Position numbers and translations under genes: made by a program. A stretch of DNA of 64,000 bases from contig OX377202.1 of assembly GCA_947396885.1 (NCBI GenBank), positions 29,627,407 to 29,691,406 on the forward strand. Reading direction: 5' to 3'. Within the stretch, counting starts at the first letter, position 1. Each line of letters opens with the position of its first letter. Under the pieces are notes generated by a model. The model searched no databases and had not been told where the DNA came from. It worked only from the letters and a program-made list of their open reading frames with translations. Positions 12,653 through 23,900 of this stretch are shown here, in pieces. The DNA comes from Heligmosomoides polygyrus polygyrus (taxonomy: Eukaryota; Nematoda; Chromadorea; Rhabditida; Heligmosomidae).

Positions 12653-12790
12653 GAGGTGTGTGTAGATGAAATCCAAAATTTCGTAAACAATATATCGTAA
12701 TTACGACAAAACCGGCGTAAATCGTAAACCGTAAATAGTAGCAATGCTCGAGATCCAAAAATGGTATCAGAGAAAACGATCGCCTCAATG
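12653..12790. repeat. hAT-like end with CGTAAA repeats
   Basis: CAGAGGTGTGTGTAGATGAAA followed by TTTCGTAAAC, ATCGTAATT and CGTAAATCGTAAACCGTAAA resembles the ends at 4247 and 14642. It may be a nested or solo end. Confidence 0.35.
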
Positions 12791-12904
12791 TCTACAACAG
12801 ACGTTAATTTCGTGATTCATATAATCAAATATCTTCGACTCATTTCAGTACATGATTCGATGAAATAGATTTCAGGTAAGAAATTACTTGCTTGTTGCTT
12901 GCCA

Positions 12905-13862
12905 GTGCTTGCGCGCTTCGCGCGACCTTGCAGTATAATTAACCTACGGAAAGGCCTTTGGTATACTGTCGCGTCGCGCAGGCGACGGGTCGTGCTGTGA
13001 GTACCAAATCACTTTTTGTGAAACTTGAAATCCTGCTGCGTACTTTTGCATGAATCCGTCTTTCAGTTCCGTAAGTTTATCGAGGCGTTCTCACGTTGAG
13101 CAACGCATTCGACACGTCTACTGAGTCGCCAGGCACGTTGCACAACTACAGCCAAGGAAGCCCAGCCTCCTGCTTGACACAGCGACAATTGCGCCGTTTC
13201 TGAGCGTCCTGATTCCGAATACGTGTCACCAACGTCTGCCGTGAGCATGGGAGGACCACTAAGGGGGTGGTGGAGAAGGGAAGTAAAGGGGACCTCTCGG
13301 ATGGACCAGGAGAGCTATCAGGAAGAAAAGGAAAACCTGATGGAGGACCAGGAAGGGGAAACCTGCAAGAAAAGGCCAAAAGGGGTCAATAGTGAACGCA
13401 AGGAAGTGGGTCAGGAGTTGGGACCAGGAACGTGGGATGGGAGAGGGAAGGGGGGGGGGGGGAGGGGGGAGGGGAAGGAACACCAGTAAAGGCAGACCAA
13501 TTAGACACAGTAAGAAGAAACGAGTGAAGGGAAACCTGGCGTCAGGATTCGGAAAGCGTGTCAACGATATCCAGAAACACAAGCTGTTGGGCATGAGAGC
13601 GGTTGCGGAGGAGCCCCTTGAGGGCAGAAGTACTGCGCAGCACAAACCAGTGGCGTTACTGGACGGTCCGGAGAGAATGTCTATGGCGAAAGCACGGAAG
13701 TGGTGAACGGCTTAATGCCAATAAAGTACGCAGCAGATCCTAGATGTCAGCCAATTTTAAGTTTTAAAAAAATTACTTTCCGTAGGTCAGTGGTGCTGCA
13801 AAATCGCTCAAAGCGCGCAAGTGCGAGACCCGCCGTTAGGCGCGTCGGAGCACGTGATCGCT
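12905..13862. mobile_element. Foldback-like element, right copy with both ends
   Basis: The left end at 12905 (TGCTTGCGCGCTTCGCGCGAC...ACCTACGGAAAG) is the inverse of the right end near 13778-13862 (CTTTCCGTAGGTCAG...GCGCGCAAGTGCGAGAC), giving terminal inverted repeats of about 60 bp. The interior matches the left copy at 143-900 in reverse. It includes a G-rich purine tract at 13440-13475 and AGGACCAGGA-type repeats. Coding-looking frames here are purine-tract artefacts. The size is about 960 bp. Confidence 0.7.
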
Positions 13863-14559
13863 AGATTTGCAAAATTTCATAGAATCGTCTTTTCCTCTTT
13901 TTGTCTCAAGCCGCCTGGGCGCTTGAACCGCGGTAGAAAGCCATGAATTATTAGCAATCTAATAATCATCCTTGAACAATGCCTTCAATCAAATGGACAC
14001 AGCTAATGCAAGCTATCCGCGAGTTCTTGGCTGATCGTAGAGTAATGCCTTCCAATCGCAGCTAAATTTTGGAGTGCATCAGAGCTGGCTTTGCGCAGCT
14101 CTTTGAAGAGTTTCCGTATTTTCAAGGCTTCATCAAGGTAGTGATCGTTAATTCGAGGTGCACCATACAACTCTCACTTTCCTACATTTGAGTTTGGTGG
14201 TACCTGCATGTCGTTTCAGCCTGCGTAATGCATTTTTCCAACATTCGAAGACTCGTTAGTCCCTTATCCGTTGTAGGCAAACCTGATATTAAATGACTTA
14301 GAGATCGTTGAAGGTCGTTGAGCCAGCCGTGGAGTCGAATTATACCTTGTTCGAGCACATTTCGGCAGTTCCACTCACCTAATCTCCAAAAGGTTGACAA
14401 AACAAGCGCGTAAAACACTTCACACACAAATTCTGAATGCCTGCGAGAGATGTCTGTTGTCAAAAATAAGATGAAAGTAGTAAAGTATAGTAACTGGAGC
14501 GCGCTAGATGGGAGTGTCTGGTGATGAAAGACCACATTTACAAAAATTAGCGATCTACG
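13863..14559. other. No gene recognised
   Basis: A 127-codon minus-strand frame (14565-14182) has no family motif I recognise and ends in repeat sequence. It may be a decayed transposon-coding part, given the hAT-like terminus just to its right. Confidence 0.35.
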
Positions 14560-14642
14560 ACCCAAAATGTCGTTAATCGTAAATCGAAAAAAAATTCCCC
14601 AAAAATCGCCGTAAATCGAAAATCGTACTTACGCACACCCCT
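14560..14642. mobile_element. hAT-like terminal sequence, mirror orientation
   Basis: Ends TTACGCACACCCCTG, the reverse complement of the CAGGGGTGTGCGTAA motif at 4247. It is preceded by CGTAAATCGAAAATCGTA-like subterminal repeats. The 8 bp to the right (GTTGGAGG) do not match the 8 bp left of 4247. Confidence 0.4.
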
Positions 14643-14650
14643 GGTTGGAG

Positions 14651-15676
14651 GGTCTTACTTAGATCTAACCAGATTCTCCTGATGTCGCGTCATATCGACG
14701 TGGCCATTTTCGATATCCACCGACACCATGGTCAGTCGATATGGAGGAGGGTCGTTGAGCGGTCGGTGGCGGATCGCGGCTCTTCCATCGCCGCTACAGA
14801 AGAGCACTGGGAGACGGGAGCAGTTCCTGCACGAGCACCTTGGACACACTACACCCTGGAGTCCCTTCCCTAGCCGAGTTGTGCGCTCGAAGAGCGCACA
14901 ACCCATCTCCGATGTCCCCCTCAGCGAAGAAAGCATTCTTGGCACGAGCCGCCTGGATGGCCCACACCCCGGAGTCCCTTCCCTAGCCGAGTTGTGCGCT
15001 CGAAGAGCGCACAACCCATCTCCGATGTCCCCCTCAGCGACGAAAGCAGTCTCGGCACGGATTGATGTGCAAGTTTGCGTGGTACTCCAGCAGGAGCTGG
15101 CATATTGCCAGCGGAGCAAGTGGTTAGTTCTAATGGCTATCTGGTTGGAGCATACGACCGATTATAAAAACTAGAAGACATAAGGGGTCTTACTTAGATC
15201 TAACCAGATTCTTCTGATGCTGCGTCATATCGACGTGGCCATTTTCGATATCCACCGACACCATGGTCAGTCGATATGGAGGAGGGTCGTTGAGCGGTCG
15301 GTGGCGGATCGCTGCTCTTCCACCGCCGCTACAGGAGAGCACTGGGAGACGGGAGCAGCTCCTGCACGAGCACCTTGGACGCACTACACCCTGGAGTCCC
15401 TTCCCTAGCCGAGTTGTGCGCTCGAAGAGCGCACAACCCATCTCCAATGTCCCCCTCAGCGACGAAAGCATTCTTGGCACGAGCCGCCTGGATGGCCCAC
15501 ACCCCGGAGTCCCTTCCCTAGCCGAGTTGTGCGCTCGAAGAGCGCACAACCCATCTCCGATGTCCCCCTCAGCGACGAAAGCAGTCTCGGCACGGATTGA
15601 TGTGCAAGTTTGCGTGGTACTCCAGCAGGAGCTGGCATATTGCCAGCGGAGCAAGTGGTTAGTTCTAATGGCTATC
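14651..15676. repeat. Duplicated 490-bp block with internal 112-bp repeats and palindrome
   Basis: 14651-15139 and 15186-15676 are almost identical copies with a 535-bp offset. Inside each, a 112-bp unit containing CCCTTCCCTAGCCGAGTTGT occurs twice. Every unit carries a perfect 25-bp palindrome with arms GTTGTGCGCTC/GAGCGCACAAC and loop GAA, so there are four copies in all. Minus-strand frames of 154-190 codons exist but simply follow the repeat, and I recognise no domain. Confidence 0.85.
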
Positions 15677-15699
15677 GACATAAGATTAGATGGTTGTAC

Positions 15700-16650
15700 T
15701 GCTTTTTTTCTAACAGCATTTAAATGAGAATAGCTGGTGCTTCCAAATCGACTTGCACCCACTCCTCAGCGCCTGTATTCTCATATGCCCCTGCATCTGA
15801 CATTATCCAACATGAGCACCCAGACCTAAAGTGCTCCGAAAACTCTCTAGCACCTTTCTTAAATGATAGGCGAAACACTCCAGTTTGTCGAGACAATCGC
15901 ATATGATCCAGATGCGTTCCACGGTATTCAGAAAGTCAACAGGATAGTCTGTACGAGATCTGAAACGCTGTTGGTCAAGCCAGTATTGCCGTCGCTTACA
16001 GTTTGGAGAACTGAGATGAAAAGGCCTCACCCAACTTGCAGCAGTCTTGGCATCTTGTCGACGGGACATGCGACTGCCAATTCTGGTGCCGCCAAGTCAT
16101 GCCACACCGGTTCTGCTTGCACACTCATAATCGCTCTCGCCGAGTTCTGTTAGAAACGAGTGAAGACCAATGAACCTCTCCGCGAAATCCTCAGTTGTTT
16201 TTCGCACTTCGTCAGCCCATATCCATTGAATACTGCTGTCTGCTGATATAGTAGATAGAGGTGAAGAGCTCACGTATTCATCACCTTGTTTACTTGTTTT
16301 GAGGTAATTGCATGATAACCTTTTAGATCAACGACGGCTTCATTTTCCATAGTTTCCTAGTCAATGAAGGTTTGCTTACGGTAAGTAGGAAGTCTGTGTC
16401 CCAACTCTGGCAATTCCCGGTATCCGACGCTAAGCAGTAAGGAGGGAAAGTTGCTTTGTGATTGATGGCCATCAACTCATATAAGAGTGCAAATGAACAC
16501 CGGGCTATGCTGAAGTGGTTTACCGTGGTACAGCAACAGGTGAAGAGCAGAGCAGGAGGACAAAGAATGTCTGTTTTCCCGCATCACGTTTGTCATCTTT
16601 GAAACACAGTTAAATGTTAGCCCGAAGAGCATCTCTGGGTGTGACCGTCA
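15700..16650. other. Unrecognised; possible decayed coding fragments
   Basis: A minus-strand frame (16069-15803) contains WLDQQRFRSRTDYPVDFLNT, which has the composition of protein rather than noise, but I cannot assign it to a family. The remainder up to the LINE has no features I can support. Confidence 0.3.
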
Positions 16651-16654
16651 CTAA

Positions 16655-19519
16655 CAACCAGCCTACTCAGCTGGATATTTCAACGGGAAACTGCTAAACT
16701 CTCCTCGGATATTGGTCAAAGACCTAAGTTTCCTTTATTGCAACATACGATCTATTCAGAAAAACATACTACCGTTAAAGTTCACCATCAGGAAATTAAA
16801 CTCAGACATTATTGTCATCACAGAAACGTGGCTACATGATTCCATAAATTCAGCCATAATTCTCAATGATTTGTGTGGCCAGTTTTGCCACATAAGATGC
16901 GACAGGACTCTCAAGAGAGGTGGTGGTGTGCTCATTCTCGTTAGGTCTGGCATCCACTCTGAGACTGTATGGTGCGAATCGGTAGCTGACAGCTTTGAAA
17001 TACTGTGCTGCGATTTGAGTTTAGCTGATACAACCTTGAGACTTGTTGCTGTTTATAGGGTTCCTTCTGCATCTCTAAACAGCACAATCATGCTTGTCAA
17101 GGTATTAAGTGATCTCTGCTCTTCTAAAACCCAATGCCTTGTTCTCGGCGATTTCAATTTTCCAGATATTGATTGGTCTAAAAATTATCCGTCTTCAGTT
17201 TCTATGGCATCAAAATGTTTTGTTGATATGTGCCAATCTTGCAATCTTCATCAGAACATTGTGACACCCACTCGACATAACCATCTGCTTGATATTGTTC
17301 TCAGCAGCAGTTTGGGACTTGTCAAAGACATCAATATTGGGCCACCAATAGGTTCCAGCGATCATTCTAGCATTTCATTTAAAACTGATTATTCACTGAG
17401 TAAACCAAGGTATCGAATTCAAAAAGCATTTCATAAAGCAAACTACGACATTATCTGTCAGTATTTGCTTTCAATAGATTGGAGAACACTCCTTGAGGAA
17501 CAAGTTACTGTGAATGGCAAGTACGAGTTCTTTATCTCAATTCTCCATAAATGCATTGACCAACTAGTACCTACCGAAAAGTTACCAGTACACTTTAATA
17601 AACTTCCTCCCAACCTAGTCAGACTTTTTGAACAGAAAGAAAAACTATGGTCGACATATCAACATTGCCCAAGTTCTGAAAACCTTCACCGTTTTCAAAA
17701 AATCAATAATAGATTCGACCGACTTGTAAACAAATTCCACAAGTATGTTGAGAGAAAAACTCTCGATACTCCCAACAAGTCATCTCTCTATAAACTGTTA
17801 AATTCTGTACTGAAACGTACCGAGCGAATCCACACACTGAAGGACGAAACCGGCGTCGTAGCATTAACTGACTCAACAAAGGCTACCATGCTAGCTAAAT
17901 ATTTTCAAAAGACCTTTGCAGAACGTCCTTTCAACATAGACTCCTTTGCTGTTAATAATAATAATTCCAGCATGGAAAGTTCGGTTTGGTTCTATAAGGA
18001 GGAGATTTATAATGAACTTTGTAAGCTACCACCTAGTTTTGCTACTACTCCGGATGAAGTACCGTCCTACTTTATCAGGAAAATTGCCATCGCGATTGCT
18101 TACCCTCTTGAGCACATATTTAATGCCAGTTATATGACTGGTGAAGTACCATGCCGTTGGAAACATGCGTTTGTTACACCCATTCCAAAAAAGCCTCCTC
18201 ACCAACTTGTATCAAACTTTCGTCCAATTAGCATCACATCAGTTTTTGCTAGGGTCTTTGAAAGAAAACTCAAGACAGCGCTTGTATTATATCTCGAGTC
18301 CAATAATCTTATCCCTAATGATCAACATGGTTTCCGTTCAGGTAAATCTACTGAAACACTGATGTTATCTACGCTTAATGATTGGACGAAATCTCTTGAA
18401 CAAAAAATTGATGTGGATGTAATTTATTTTGATTTTATGAAGGCCTTCGACAAGGTCCCTTTGGATAAACTAATTGTCAAGCTCACGGATATAGGTGTCC
18501 ATCATAGAATTACTCTATGGATAAAAAACTTTATATCTGGTAGATCTTTTCAAGTTAGGGTAAATGACGCATTCTCTGAACGTCATTCTATTAAAAGTGG
18601 TGTTCCTCAGGGCGGTGTTTTGTCCCCAATCCTCTTTTCTATATATACCTCTGAAATTCCGTCCTTAGTTAATCAGCTTGGTGTTTCATGTAAAATGTTC
18701 GCTGACGATATAAAAATTTATAAGAATATTGCTCTTCGAGAAGACCATCTTTCTCTTCAATCAGCAATAAATGCAATTGCGGATTGGTCATCAAAATGGG
18801 AACTTCCACTATCTCCGCAAAAGTCACAAGTACTTTATCTAGGGCAGCAGGTAGGTAGATATCCTTACTACCTTGACAAGATGCATATTAGTAGTACAAC
18901 TTCCCTGCGTGATTTGGGCTTTATTTTGGACACCCAACTTTCGTTCAAGGAACATATTGAAACAATATCGAAAAAAGCTGAACGAATTGTGCACAGCCTC
19001 TTCAAATGTTTGCGAACAAATTCAATACAACACCTATTAATTGCCTATAAGTCGTATGTTAGACCAATTCTAGAATATGGCACCACAATTTTTAGTCCCA
19101 AATATAAGCGTGAAATTGCCAGGCTGGAATCTGTACAAAACAGCTTCACGAGAAAGCTATGGATACGAGTACATGGGTATGATTACAACACCATCCCCTC
19201 ACCGGCTTCACGAAACAGATTCTTCAATCTACATACCCTTGAACGTCGTAGGAGAAGAAATGATTTAATTGCGATATATAAGATGATACACGGTCTTACT
19301 CGTATTCCCCTCCATGAGTTCTATACCTTTTCTTCATCGAACACAAGGGGTGGTCAGTGGAAGATTCAGTTTCCTGGAGCAAAAAACAGTGTAAGGTCTC
19401 AATTTTTCACTTGCCGTGCTGGCTCTGATTTTTTGAGGTTATCAAAAAAACACATTATACCAAATTCCTTAAAGAAGTATAAAAAACTTCTTGACCGATA
19501 TCTTCAGGATGCAGTTTAG
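16655..19519 (+). CDS. CR1/Jockey-like LINE endonuclease-reverse transcriptase
   Basis: One uninterrupted frame of 935 codons from the TTG at 16712, open back to 16655. An APE-type endonuclease (residues about 1-225) shows LYCNIRSIQ, ITETWLHDS, LVLGDFNFPDIDW and GSSDHSSISF. It is followed by a reverse transcriptase with VSNFRPISITSVFARVFE, YFDFMKAFDKVPLDKL, SGVPQGGVLSPILFS and the catalytic FADDIKIY near residue 660, then a connection domain. It copies element RNA into nicked DNA in target-primed reverse transcription. There is no ATG near the N-terminus and no ORF1 upstream, so the element is either 5'-truncated or its protein starts by another route. With no stops it is among the youngest insertions here. 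Clade assignment is by motif style only. Confidence 0.85.
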   Translation, partial: QPAYSAGYFNGKLLNSPRILVKDLSFLYCNIRSIQKNILPLKFTIRKLNSDIIVITETWLHDSINSAIILNDLCGQFCHIRCDRTLKRGGGVLILVRSGIHSETVWCESVADSFEILCCDLSLADTTLRLVAVYRVPSASLNSTIMLVKVLSDLCSSKTQCLVLGDFNFPDIDWSKNYPSSVSMASKCFVDMCQSCNLHQNIVTPTRHNHLLDIVLSSSLGLVKDINIGPPIGSSDHSSISFKTDYSLSKPRYRIQKAFHKANYDIICQYLLSIDWRTLLEEQVTVNGKYEFFISILHKCIDQLVPTEKLPVHFNKLPPNLVRLFEQKEKLWSTYQHCPSSENLHRFQKINNRFDRLVNKFHKYVERKTLDTPNKSSLYKLLNSVLKRTERIHTLKDETGVVALTDSTKATMLAKYFQKTFAERPFNIDSFAVNNNNSSMESSVWFYKEEIYNELCKLPPSFATTPDEVPSYFIRKIAIAIAYPLEHIFNASYMTGEVPCRWKHAFVTPIPKKPPHQLVSNFRPISITSVFARVFERKLKTALVLYLESNNLIPNDQHGFRSGKSTETLMLSTLNDWTKSLEQKIDVDVIYFDFMKAFDKVPLDKLIVKLTDIGVHHRITLWIKNFISGRSFQVRVNDAFSERHSIKSGVPQGGVLSPILFSIYTSEIPSLVNQLGVSCKMFADDIKIYKNIALREDHLSLQSAINAIADWSSKWELPLSPQKSQVLYLGQQVGRYPYYLDKMHISSTTSLRDLGFILDTQLSFKEHIETISKKAERIVHSLFKCLRTNSIQHLLIAYKSYVRPILEYGTTIFSPKYKREIARLESVQNSFTRKLWIRVHGYDYNTIPSPASRNRFFNLHTLERRRRRNDLIAIYKMIHGLTRIPLHEFYTFSSSNTRGGQWKIQFPGAKNSVRSQFFTCRAGSDFLRLSKKHIIPNSLKKYKKLLDRYLQDAV

Positions 19520-19670
19520 TAGTTTTCAACTGTATTATGTTGATACTTGTTGCCTGTTCTGTTTTTTTCTGTTTTTTCCTGTTTAGAATTACTTTAACTT
19601 GTTTAGTTTTACCTTGTTTTTCTTTTGCATGGTTATCCATGTAGTGAATAAATAAATAAATAAATAAATG
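19520..19670 (+). repeat. LINE 3' UTR and (AAAT)n tail
   Basis: A T-rich 3' region is followed by a GAATAAATAAATAAATAAAT tail at about 19645-19669. Such short tandem tails mark the 3' end of many CR1-like elements and support the + orientation and 3' completeness. Confidence 0.8.
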
Positions 19671-19681
19671 GCAACTGGATC

Positions 19682-19739
19682 CTCTCAGACCCAACTTCAT
19701 GTGATCGTCCAACATGAGCACATGAAGTTGGGTCTGAGT
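19682..19739. repeat. 20-bp palindrome
   Basis: CTCAGACCCAACTTCATGTG and its reverse complement CACATGAAGTTGGGTCTGAG lie 14 bp apart (spacer ATCGTCCAACATGA), directly after the LINE tail. It could be a small MITE or a transposon end. Confidence 0.8.
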
Positions 19740-19825
19740 TTCTCCTTCATGTGTTATCAAGTCGCATTCCTGACATTGCCATGCGTGAAGCGGGTCGGAG
19801 GGGTCAACTTGTATCAAGAGGTTAT

Positions 19826-20420
19826 ATGCCTCGGTAAGAATTCACATGAATGCCCAATTATGTACTTGCATCTGAAGTGACTTATCTCACAATCATTTCA
19901 CTTCGGGGCGGGTCGCACCAATGCTGTTTCAAATTTTTGGAACAAATAGCCTCTGAGGGGTCACCTTGTACTCTGTAGAACGCACCCATGCTGCGTTAAA
20001 GTTTAAAACATTACAACACAAAACGTTTTACGGGGCTGTTCTATAAGGTGACGCCTTACGAGCCTATATAAGCCAGTTTTTAATTTCGTGCAACCTAGGA
20101 CGTCTCATGTGACCCCCTACCGAGCCGCTTTGCTCGAAGTGTCCCTTTACACCATAAGCCAGACTGTGGGGTCTCGAGGAAATTCAGAGGAGGTGGGGCT
20201 AAGGCAAGGCACATTGTGGTCCTGCAAATTTGGATTGTACACATAAGGCTAAGGCGTAAGTCAACCCCTTTGAGAGGTATCATGTGGGCGGTTTAATGCG
20301 TAGTTCGCCTATGCAGTGACTTGAGGTGGCCATCCGATGAACAAGCCAGTGTTTTATCCTTCCCAGTCAAGTCTGGGGAGCAAGCCTAGAGGGAGCAGTC
20401 ACCCTATATTTCTCCCACAG
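19826..20420. repeat. Dispersed repeat R, copy 2, plus SINE relic
   Basis: 19826-20150 matches 8540-8725 in ordered blocks. The following 20295-20400 (GTGGCCATCCGATGAACAAG, TTTATCCTTCCCAG) is the body of the tRNA-derived SINE described at 32527 and 46587, heavily decayed. Confidence 0.6.
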
Positions 20421-20944
20421 TGAACAGGTTTACCCTGGCCAAAGCAGGCTCCTTATTAGGCCTCATTCCGGGGGCATCCTTTCAGCGGCGGTGCCATGTA
20501 TTATGATGGGCGCTTGTTAATCGAAGTGAATTCCTGTTGGAAGAGGCGGTTTATTCCTCTATTTCTAGGCACCAGGTATGCATAACCCAAAGGATCTGCA
20601 AACTAGCACGGGCGGACGTTTGATTCTACAATATTGAACACGCCAATACATAAGTTTATAAAGAACGAACAAGTGTACCAACGCCGAAGGTACCAGTTAC
20701 TCGAAGGGAGGAGAACCTTACTGATTAGTAACTAAACGTATCAAAGACGTTAAAGCCTCAAAATTTAAACTATCCCTGTACGCTTAACGTTTTCATGCTA
20801 ATCGTATGTGGATGAACTCCCGGGACTTCATAAAGGAGAATGAGAGTCGACAAACTGCCTTCCATTACCATAACTTGCTCCTATTCGAAGACATTCAAAG
20901 CGCCAAAAAATAAGTTCCATTGGAACAATAGACTTTACGTTTCT

Positions 20945-20951
20945 TTTTCAG
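20945..20951 (+). promoter_or_regulatory. Trans-splice acceptor before first ATG
   Basis: TTTTCAG immediately precedes the ATG of the 254-aa gene, with T-rich sequence upstream and no candidate 5' exon. This fits spliced-leader addition directly at the start codon. A conventional upstream non-coding exon is the alternative. Confidence 0.6.
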
Positions 20952-23900
20952 ATGAGTGTAGTAGAAATTGTCATATTCATTGTTGGGTTATTATTCTCAA
21001 TCTTAGCTCATTGCGTCGCTTGGGCAATTCATACTTCAGTGAAAAGGGTAGGTGTAGACCAATATGACGTTTTTTAATTTTCCGTCTCTTAATTAACGCA
21101 GTCTTTAAGTTGCTAGCAAGAACTCCCAATCGTCGGAACCACAATATCGAATACATGAAGAATTTCCATCCTCAAAACAGTAACAAAACATGCTTCGTTT
21201 CTGCCGAATCCTAGAGGAAAACGAGCAAGAGACACGTAACATGTTAGACTGGTAATCAGCACATCACCAATAACACAAGCTTCCCCAATTTTTTTTTTGA
21301 CTTTTGTAGCGGAGCAAGTACAACAGTGCCTAGTTTCCAAGCAGGTGGTTTCCCGACATTGTTTCACGTTGTTTTCCATGTTATTACTCTGACCTTAAGC
21401 AGTGAACATTTGTGTCAAGGCTTCGTAAACTGCCGCGTTTTACACAGTTGATACATTGGTAATGAGTCAGTGCCAACAAGGAAAAGGGTGGCAAAAGATC
21501 ATACTGCAACAAGACGTCCAAAAAGACGTGCAGATACCGCTCTTCTATGAAAAACCGACACTGGGATAGAAGTGAAAGAAACACAACGTCACATTTCTGA
21601 GGCAGAATCTTTACACTGCACACCCAATCCAAGTTCCGAGCTCCGCGCCCCTGTGGTGAGCTCGTGCTTCCAGATCGTTACTCGTTGTTAAGATTAGGCA
21701 AACTTCGGCCACCCAGGCTTGTTTGTCCCAAGGATTCGGCAAAAACGAAACATTTTTTGTTACCATTTGAAGGATATAGATTCTTTCTATAGTATTCGCT
21801 CTTGCCGTTCCAGCGTACCGCTGAGATAGTTCCCTTATAGGCCTATAAAAGCTGCCATCAACCTCCTGCAGCAAGGGCGAAATAGGTCAAAGGCGCAAAT
21901 AATTCTCACATCTATAAACATTTGATACCATAAAGAAGAATTAACCACGATCCTTTCAACAGCAAAGCACCCCTTCACTGTGTAGCTCCCAGCCCCACAC
22001 AGCAGCAAACACTGGAGTATTCATCTCGTCCCAGGATTGTTTATTCTTCAGTGGCACGAACGTCTGATCGGCTTCCGGTAACAACAAATATTCTGCTGAG
22101 CCACAGAAAGTAGCCTATCCGTCAACGTCGAGCTTGACCTATACGTTAGTTACGCTCCACAATACCTCATTCTGGAGCTCTTTGAATGTCTTGGCCTGTA
22201 TTTGAAGTGGCGACATTGTTGCCCACACGCCTGCTAACTACAAGAAAGAAAGAGTTGTCGATCACAGAAGGGCTACATGGACCGGATCCATGAAGTGACC
22301 TGTGGTTGGCAGTAGGGTCCAATGGTAGGCCAAGTAGCTCAATTTCTGCTTTGAAGAAGACGGTGGCCCGTTCCTCCTCAAATTCTGATGTAAGCACTTT
22401 TATCGAATGGATAGACAACGTTCTCGCGGTCTCCACAACATTCGATGTGATGTACAACCTTACTTTTGGGGGTTATCATTACCCTTTTCCTTTCCGAGGC
22501 TGTCAAGAAAGCAGCGCCGATCGGTGTGAAGGAGGATAGAAGAATTTGATGCCCTGATTACACTCTCTTTCATCTCGCAAGAGACCTTCCTGAACCACAT
22601 ATCCTCTGCACTGTCTTATTTGTCTTAGTCCAAGCAAACTGAGCACTTCTCTTGACTCGATTAACACCGCTAGCCATTTCTGAATGGATATGTCTCTGTG
22701 CACTATGTAACTGAAAGCAGTGTTTTACAGGTTCTTGAAAGATTAAAAGATTGTGATGAAAATATAAAAGCTGCTTCAAAATTATTAGATTACAGTGCGG
22801 TAAGCAACGATTGCTTGTTAATCATTTTTTGAATATTGTGAGGAAAACGCGCTTTTCAGATAACGGGCTCAGTGCTTCAGCTAAGCGCCGATCAGCTGCG
22901 TTTCGACCCCGATGTTAACGAGTTCGAGCGTGACGTGGCGCTGCTGATGCTAAAAGACGTAAATAATAAATTATATTCCCGACTTTTAGAGCGATCTCTC
23001 AATATTTCTCCTAAACCTCGACATGGAAGACCCCTTTCCCAACCTTTCAAACGCTAGCACCATTGAGGCAGGGTTTCGATCCGCGTAAGCTGAGTACACC
23101 GTGTTTTGTCCATCCCATCCCACCATATATAAAGGAGGAAGGCATTAGTCACTGTCTGAAGCGCTTCGCTACTGTCTGAATCGGTTCGTCTTGAACCCAT
23201 ATCTGGACGTTCGTCGTATCGCCACCGTCCACCATAAGCACCATAACATGGCAGCGTGGCAGGCGGTTTCGAACCGGTGTTGACTACGACGACGCTTGCA
23301 CTTCCGGACGACCGTCGGTGCTGGTCACAAACGACCACCCCAATGATGATCTTTCAGCACTACGGCGGCTACGGTGTTGATCACCAACAAACACACCATG
23401 ATGAGGTTTCCACACTATCTATGGCGGTTATGAGGTCTTGGACAATTGCCAAATGTCCCCAAATTTGGGTGATTAAGCCGGCTAGCCAGTATAGGATGCC
23501 CGAGCCTTTAACACCCCTGCTCTATCGCTACTGCCTCGACGTTGAGTTAGGCAGCAGTATCCCGCTCCTTCTCGCCTTTCCACCTCCCATTCCCGTTCAA
23601 CTGTACACCTCTTCCTTGCAACCATTTTCCGGGCTTCCTTTCGCGCCCAATTGTTATCGAATTTCTCAGCGGTGATATCGCTTCTCTCACAATTAATGGA
23701 CCTCGAGGGAGCTGCGTGCATATGCGACGAAAGGGCTTCAAATAAGGCGAGGTGTTTCTATCAGGCAGTCAACTCTTGGACAATTGCCATTCCCTCAAAA
23801 TTAGTGGCTAATGAAGTCACCTTCTCCGGAATTCGCCACACCTAGCGGCTCGAAGCACGACGACTGGACAGAAATGTGAGACATTTCTTTAGGCTTGACG

